A stretch of DNA of 64,000 bases from assembly GCF_023065955.2 (NCBI RefSeq), contig NW_026622808.1, forward strand, positions 40,684,475 to 40,748,474. Direction: 5' to 3'. The notes below the pieces were generated by a model that did no database searches, was not told the DNA's origin, and saw only the letters and a program-made list of their open reading frames with translations. The DNA is from Ursus arctos. Lineage: Eukaryota; Chordata; Mammalia; Carnivora; Ursidae. A program made the translations under genes and the position numbers. Positions 58,413 through 64,000 of this stretch are shown in pieces. Numbering within the stretch: the first letter of the stretch is position 1; every line of letters begins with the position of its first letter.

Positions 58413-59659
58413 AGCATCATAAATCTTAGATGGAATTCTAGGTTAAAATCATTAAATTCTAGTCAGATATAAATTCAAATTCAGAACATTGCAATGAGGA
58501 CATCACAAAGGATCAGTTAAAATTTGAAAGGACTTGGGGCCTTTTCAGGGGTCTCTCTCTCTTTTTTTAAGAGTTTACCTTATGAGATTCCAAATGAAAG
58601 TCATCCTCCAAATAGCTAAAGGCTTAAAATATGAACCCTTCTGGCAGGAATATTTCCCAGGACCTGCAGGCTAAGCATCCCCAACCTCTCCAAATAGCAC
58701 ATGATGCCCACTACCAGCTTCATAGTGCTTTCATCCCATATCCTGAAAAAGCACTGGCTGAGATCAGTGAAAATGAGAAGAATAATGTCAATTCACTAGA
58801 GGCATTAACAGTACAAAATGTCTCTCAGAATTCATCGAAATAATGACAAAATCAGGATAGAGAAAGGAATTAACGCAGCTCAACAATATTCAGTAAAATG
58901 AATGCAATTCCTGTCAAAAAATGTAATATTCCAAAATCATTTAGTGTGATTGGCATCATCAAATATAGCAAAATGGATTTCTATTTCAAGATGCAGTTGG
59001 TTCTTTTCCAAGAGCTCAGGTTCATGGTGTTCCTCCCGTGCACCAGATGTCTGCCCCCAGGCTCTGAAACACCTAACAACCCACACAGGGGAGCCATTGG
59101 CATCCCACTGCCATGTACCGAAGAGATCACAAAAGGAAAGAATTCTCAAAAATCTGTTGTTTATTAAATCATTTAACTTCAGGTCAAATAGTGAGAAATA
59201 GGTACACTAAAATACTTTGGAAATGAAAACTGCAACTAATGCTAAGAGATAAGAAATAAGTCAAAATAAGTTTATTTTTTTTAAAAGTAAGGAAGGGGAT
59301 TTTATTTTGTGGGTTGACACCAAAAGAGAAATAAGAGAGAACTGTGTTACTTTATTGCTAATACACTGTGCATTAATACTGTAAACATTCTCTTTTCTCT
59401 ACACCCAAAATGTAATGTGTTTGGATAATTGCTGGTCAGGTTATGCAGCTCTGAAGAGTAAGGAACATCTCAGAACAAAAGACCTTTCCTTCCTAGAGTT
59501 CTAATGATAGCACTGTATTAACCACAGGAAGCCCCTATAAAAGACATAGAAGGCTTAGCACTTTCGTCTTATACAGGATTCAAACAAAATATCCTACTAC
59601 ATCTGTGTGTATGTGTAGTAATTACAGAAAAATAATGATATTTTCAAGTATGACAGCAT
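58413..59659. other. Non-coding, nothing recognised
   Basis: Short frames near 58900-59200 contain a fortuitous HLTTHTGE string (see rejected items). No repeat was named. Confidence 0.42.
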
Positions 59660-60132
59660 GGCATGGTGGTGCAGAGCACGGGTTCCACATTTAAACTGTA
59701 AGTCTGACTTCTAGCTCTATTTTTTTTAAAGATTTTAGTTCTTATTATCTATTTGTCAGAGAAAGAGAGAAAGAGCAAGCACAAGCAGGGGGAGCAGCAG
59801 GCAAAGGGAGAAGCAGGCAACCTGCTGAGCAAGGAGCCTGATGTGGGACTTGATCTTGGGACCCTGGGATCATGACCTCAGCTAAAGGCAGACGCTTAAC
59901 TGACTGAGCCACTCAGGCGTCCCTGAATTCTAGCTCTAAGAGTTAGTAGGTTTATAACCTGTGGCAAATTCCTCAATGTTTCTGGACTTCAGTTTCCTTA
60001 ATGGTAAAACAGAGGCAATAATTATGACTACCACGTAGGTTCGTTCTGAGGATTAATTCACCTAAAACAAAGTGCTTGGGACAACGCCCAGTATATAGTA
60101 AGTGGTTAATAAATGAAAGCCATTATTACTTT
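59660..60132 (+). repeat. MIR SINE split by a Can-SINE
   Basis: The blocks 59660-59719 ('gtggtgcagagcacgggttcc') and 59928-60132 ('ggacttcagtttccttaatggtaaaac', 'aaagtgcttgggacaacgcccagtatatagtaag') form one MIR, interrupted by a minus-strand SINE. Confidence 0.8.
59720..59927 (-). mobile_element. Can-SINE, minus strand, inserted in MIR
   Basis: Poly(T), 'aaagattttagttcttattatc', antisense body, 'gggatcatgacctcagc', ending 'gagccactcaggcgtccc'. 11-bp TSD ttctagctcta at 59709-59719 and 59928-59938. Confidence 0.94.
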
Positions 60133-60302
60133 AACTTTCTCATTTAATTCTTATGACACACCTGTGAAGCAGATATTATTACTCTCATCCCAAAGGTGAG
60201 GAGAATTAAGTAATTTGCCCAAAGTCACAGAGGTAAAGTGAGACTTACACTGGATCTCTCCAGGTCCAAGATTATGCTCTTATTCTACCTAATACTTCCC
60301 AT
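60133..60302 (-). repeat. MIR SINE
   Basis: 'catttaattcttatgacacac', 'taatttgcccaaagtcacagaggtaaag' follow antisense MIR order. Confidence 0.75.
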
Positions 60303-60442
60303 GTTACCTACAGGTCCTGCTCTTATGTCATCATAACATTTATCAAGATGTATTTAAATTGCCTTTTAACTGATTTTTCACCCTCAGAATAAACTCTTGT
60401 GAGGACAGAGACTGGGTCCTGTTCATTCATTTCAGTCCATTA
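60303..60442 (+). repeat. L2 LINE 3' end fragment
   Basis: 'cataacatttatcaagatgtat' and 'aaactcttgtgaggacagagactgggtcc' match the L2 terminal block. It directly precedes an opposite-strand L2. Confidence 0.65.
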
Positions 60443-60499
60443 GTCCCCACTGCCCACTCACCCACATTTCCGAACTTTTGTGCCAGGCTAACAACGCCT

Positions 60500-61065
60500 A
60501 TAACCAAGTGTATAGGATTATAAACTGGTATAGTTGTAAAGACAGAAAAAGAGCAGGGTGCTAGAAAAGAACATAAAAGATGAAACCCATTTAGTGGGGC
60601 AAAATCCATAAAGGCCTTTCTGAAGAAGGGACACACAAACTGAGATGGGAAGACCGAGTAGGAGTTAGCAAGGCAAAGAAATGGGGATATAAACCACTTG
60701 TGTGTAGTACCCTAAGAAAAGATTTCTTCACCTGGTGTGTGAGGAAGGGAAAGCCAGGAAGACCAGAAAGGCACCAGTCTGGCTGACAAATGGTGAGCTC
60801 CCGGCAGAGAGGTACGCGATAAGATGGGAGAGGTGAGAGACCGGAACACACAGGACTATCAAGAACTGGAGAGTTTATCCTCGGTACAATGGGAATTCCA
60901 GTTGGTTTTTAGAAAGATTATGCTAGCTGCAATGTGGAGACTAAACTGAAAAAAGAGAGGAGCAGAATCTGGGGAATCCAATGGGATGCTCCACAGCAGA
61001 TGAGGGGCCATGTGATGGCAGTCTGGGACCAGAAGGGAAGGCGTAGGGGTAGGAAAAAGCATACA
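60500..61065 (-). repeat. L2 LINE, minus strand
   Basis: Antisense L2 order: 'ggcctttctgaagaagggac', 'gaaagccaggaagaccagaaaggcaccagtctggctgacaaa', 'agattatgctagctgcaatgtggag'. The open frames on both strands here are shadows of the old LINE. Confidence 0.65.
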
Positions 61066-64000
61066 GGTTCAACGTGTATTGACCTCCCACCCCTAACACG
61101 CTGTCTGACAGGAATAAGGGTTCAGTAATCTGTGGCCTGACTGAATGAGTATTTCCTCAGGCAGGGCTGTTGCTGGTTCTAAGGCATCCACCAACCCACA
61201 GATGCATGACCTCCCCCTGAGCAGTATCACCATCTAGGGGACATGAGAGACACAGGCAGATACTGAAGAAACGATGATTACATCGGTAATCCAACTGGAA
61301 AGACTCCACTTACGAAAACCTCTTGATGTGTAAGCGTATCTTTGTGAAACAAAATGCCTCTCCCATTCTCACAATGGAAAATTTTAGAAGCCAGATATCT
61401 TTCTCCTATATGACTGTCCAGGCTTGTTAGAGAAATGTATTATTTAAAATAGCCTAGAGCTATGCTGCTAGAAACACAGTAAAACACCAAGGGTGCTGAA
61501 AGAAAGTCCTTTCATTTAAGAAAAAAAGAAAAGCTATAGTTAGAAAGACAGTCTATACTCGTTATTCTACGTTCTTTCTTGTAAAAATATGGTCTCTGTC
61601 ATTACTTCCTAAAATGGCAAAATATTTTGATTATCTATTAGCAACAAATTCAAATGCAGAGTTAATATATTTTCTTATAATCTGTTAAATTCACAAGGTC
61701 AGGACAGAGACTGCCTTCCTCATGTTATTTAATAATTTTGACCTTTTGTCCATGAGACATTTATTTGCTGAAACTATAAAACTAAAACCATTTGAAAAAT
61801 CCAAATGCTTGTCCATGTGGATATGAGAACAAGAGAATCTATGATTATAGTCAAATGAATTCAAAATCTAATAAATGATCCCATCACCCCTGAAAATGTT
61901 TTCCCAGCCTTAAGTTGGCCAAGATGTTCATTAATAATAGGGTAATGAAGGTGTAGTCAGGCTTCCTTACATCTGCTGCTCTCTTGCTGAGACGAAGTTA
62001 AACCTAACATCCCTGTCAATTTCCCAATAATTAAAGCTTTAGTTATTATTAACTTAGTTAAAACAGTATCTTGCCTAGGCTAGGGTGGTAAGTTCAAGTA
62101 TTTGGGGGCAGAAATAAAGCTTAATTTTGCAAAGGCCAAGAATGCTCATCTGCAAGAGTCCACTCCAAGGTTAAGCCAAGCGTCCTGCACAGCTTTGATC
62201 AGAAGGCCAACAACTACCAGTGCCCCTGCCGCTGCTTCTGAAGAATCTCCAAGCACGGGTGGTAGAGATCAGAAGAAAAGGCACTGCACTGGATTTCTAT
62301 ATAAGGAACTTAATAATGAAAATAAAATACAGTTTGCCTCCTTCTATTTGCTAAGAAACCACTTTCCCCTACACTGGAAATAAAGCTTTATGTGGAATTC
62401 TCTGTGCCTTTAGAATGCCTTTAGTGTCTTGAAAATGCTTTTCCTGTAGAACCAAGGAAAGATACATAAGAGCATCAGATAGTGTTTTGGTGCTGTTACT
62501 GTAAGAACTGTTTTAAAGAATTATGGTAACCATGGCAGACGATAATAGAAAATCTTGGAAGTTTACTGAGGTTTAAAGCTGAATAAAACGAAGGTATATA
62601 TTGTTCCATCTGTCCTTTATCATTCAAGAGAACAAGACTGTATATTATTATCTAAAATTTATATTTCTCCAACGTACAGACCAATCACTAATAATTTAAT
62701 GCACATAAACAAAGACAAATAAATAACCTCAAATTTATGTTTTTCTCATTTTATTCAGAAAGCTCTTCCTTCCTCTCCATTTGCACCAATGCAACTAGTA
62801 CAAAATTACCTTCATTAATAGGAAAAGTCATTTATTCCAGCAGGGAAAATAAAAGACTAAGCTTAGGCCTTGGACAGCTATTAATTACAAAGAAAAATGA
62901 GAAAATAGCATACCTTAAATCCAATGTTTTTAAAAGTGCAAATGTATTAATGAAATCTTAAGCAATATTCCATTTTATATGAGTGTATAAATCAACTGGT
63001 ATTTTCATTCTCCTAATCATCTCAGACAACAGACAGCCCAACTGAGTTAAAGTTGTATACTCTCATTTTTGTTAGACAATCTGTTCCTAGCAAGGCTATT
63101 TAAAACAAATATATTCCAAGCCATTCATATGTCAACCGATATTTCTAAACGAAAGTAAATAACTTTAAAATGAGGCATTTCGATCAATTTTAATCCAAAT
63201 ATGATTTTCAATAGCAAGAGAGTACAAAATTACACCTCATTAGAACAAAAATCTCAAACTTTTGGATTATTTGTTTCTGCGTATTATAGGCTGTTTATTG
63301 TCAAATCCATAATCCTTTGATATTTTCTTAAACAGATGAAATTTGCCTTCTTCCCCTAGGGAAATGCCAGACTATAATGATATCTGAGAAATACGATTAA
63401 ATTAGTTTAATTACTTCATGTCAACTTGATAAGTCACTGCTCTTTAATGCAAAAACTGCCACTTGTAATTAATGACTGTCCATACTGCTTCAATTGATCA
63501 AATGTCTAATACACATAAAACATTGAAAGAAGTTCTGTATATCTTACAGCAATTCAGTGGAGAAGTCTTGTCCCAGGGGTATGTAAATCTGAAGTACAAG
63601 AAACCTCTGGATCAGTCCAACTAGAATGAGAGGGGGAAAATATACATTTATATGTCCAAACCATTTATATGTGCATATAAACCAACACAATCACACACCA
63701 TCAACAATCTGAAGCTTTCAGCGTTCCAGTAATATAGAACTGTAACAGCACTGCCCATGAGTTACAACTTCATTATAAAAGCAAAAAAGTTGATGAAAAT
63801 CAAACCAACTCTAACAACAAATGGTGCCTTTTAAAGTCCCATCTGTGGGCTTGGTGAAATTTTTATGAAAATTAAAAAAAATAATAATTTTTTACTTACT
63901 ATTTTTATTAGGTTGTAAGAAAATGTACACATAAGATGACATTCAATAGAAACCTATAAAATTGAACTCCAGATTCCCATCAAGGCAGCCATAAAAGCAT
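61066..64000. other. Non-coding, AT-rich, nothing recognised
   Basis: About 2.9 kb with no repeat I can name and no exon-like segment. It looks single-copy. The frames at 62102-62383 and 62737-62961 contain no recognised domain. Confidence 0.45.

Noticed and set aside
58950..59201. Frame with HLTTHTGE, resembling a C2H2 zinc-finger linker
   Set aside because: The Cys pair, the conserved Phe/Leu and repeated finger spacing are absent; only a short coincidental string matches.
1..64000. CRISPR arrays, tRNA/rRNA genes, bacterial-type operons
   Set aside because: No spaced short repeats and no functional tRNA cloverleaf. tRNA-like A and B boxes occur only within Can-SINEs and MIRs.

Overview
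This window is nuclear DNA from a caniform carnivore, most likely a bear-family (ursid) or other arctoid genome. The evidence is twelve tRNA-Lys-derived Can-SINE copies with the 'cgcctgggtggc' head, an A box, a B box of the form GGGATCGAGCC and (AAATA)n/poly(A) tails. There are also several L1 3' ends of carnivore type. The younger SINEs carry a 'gggcgtgatcccggcg' variant that I associate with bears; this species inference is from memory and was not tested by a search. There are no operons, rRNA, tRNA genes or CRISPR arrays, and I found no confidently assignable protein-coding exon. The window looks like a large intron or an intergenic tract.

Layout. 1-1.1 kb: AT-rich sequence with nothing recognised. 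1.1-7.2 kb: an L1 cluster. An old minus-strand L1 hosts a younger inverted (twin-primed) L1 and meets an old plus-strand L1 head to head. It is followed by a young 2.57-kb L1 at 4646-7218 with a perfect 18-bp target-site duplication (TSD) and an uninterrupted 756-codon ORF2 remnant that keeps the FADD reverse-transcriptase motif and the CCHC motif. 7.3-8.0 kb: a MaLR (MLT1-like) LTR split by a 228-bp L1 tail. 10.4-12.05 kb: an L2 broken by an L1 tail and by a second unassigned insert. 13-19 kb: MIR and L2 fossils in otherwise unique DNA. 19.8-23.8 kb: nested L1, SINE and LTR-like repeats, including two SINEs in tandem between one TSD pair. 23.8-26.6 kb: mostly unique with one L2. 26.6-28.4 kb: a decayed L1. 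28.5-41 kb: mostly unique with MIR, SINE and LTR-like fossils. 41.08-42.34 kb: an L1 fragment that lacks both ends and any poly(A) but has a perfect 14-bp TSD. 42.8-46 kb: an L2, an unassigned repeat, and two copies of an unexplained 47-bp CpG-bearing direct repeat. 46.3-46.6 kb: a polypurine tract. 47.4-47.8 kb: the longest open frame outside repeats, ending exactly at a donor-like site. 48.4-61 kb: SINEs, a hAT relic, MIR and L2. 61-64 kb: AT-rich and featureless to me.

No genes cooperate here. The biology visible is layered L1-driven retrotransposition: L1 itself, SINEs using L1 machinery, and an apparent poly(A)-only insertion at 53192-53217. The most unusual items are the tail-less L1 with a TSD, the repeated 47-mer, the poly(A)-only insertion and the tandem SINE pair. 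Old-repeat family names are from memory of consensus sequences, and boundaries without a stated TSD are approximate.
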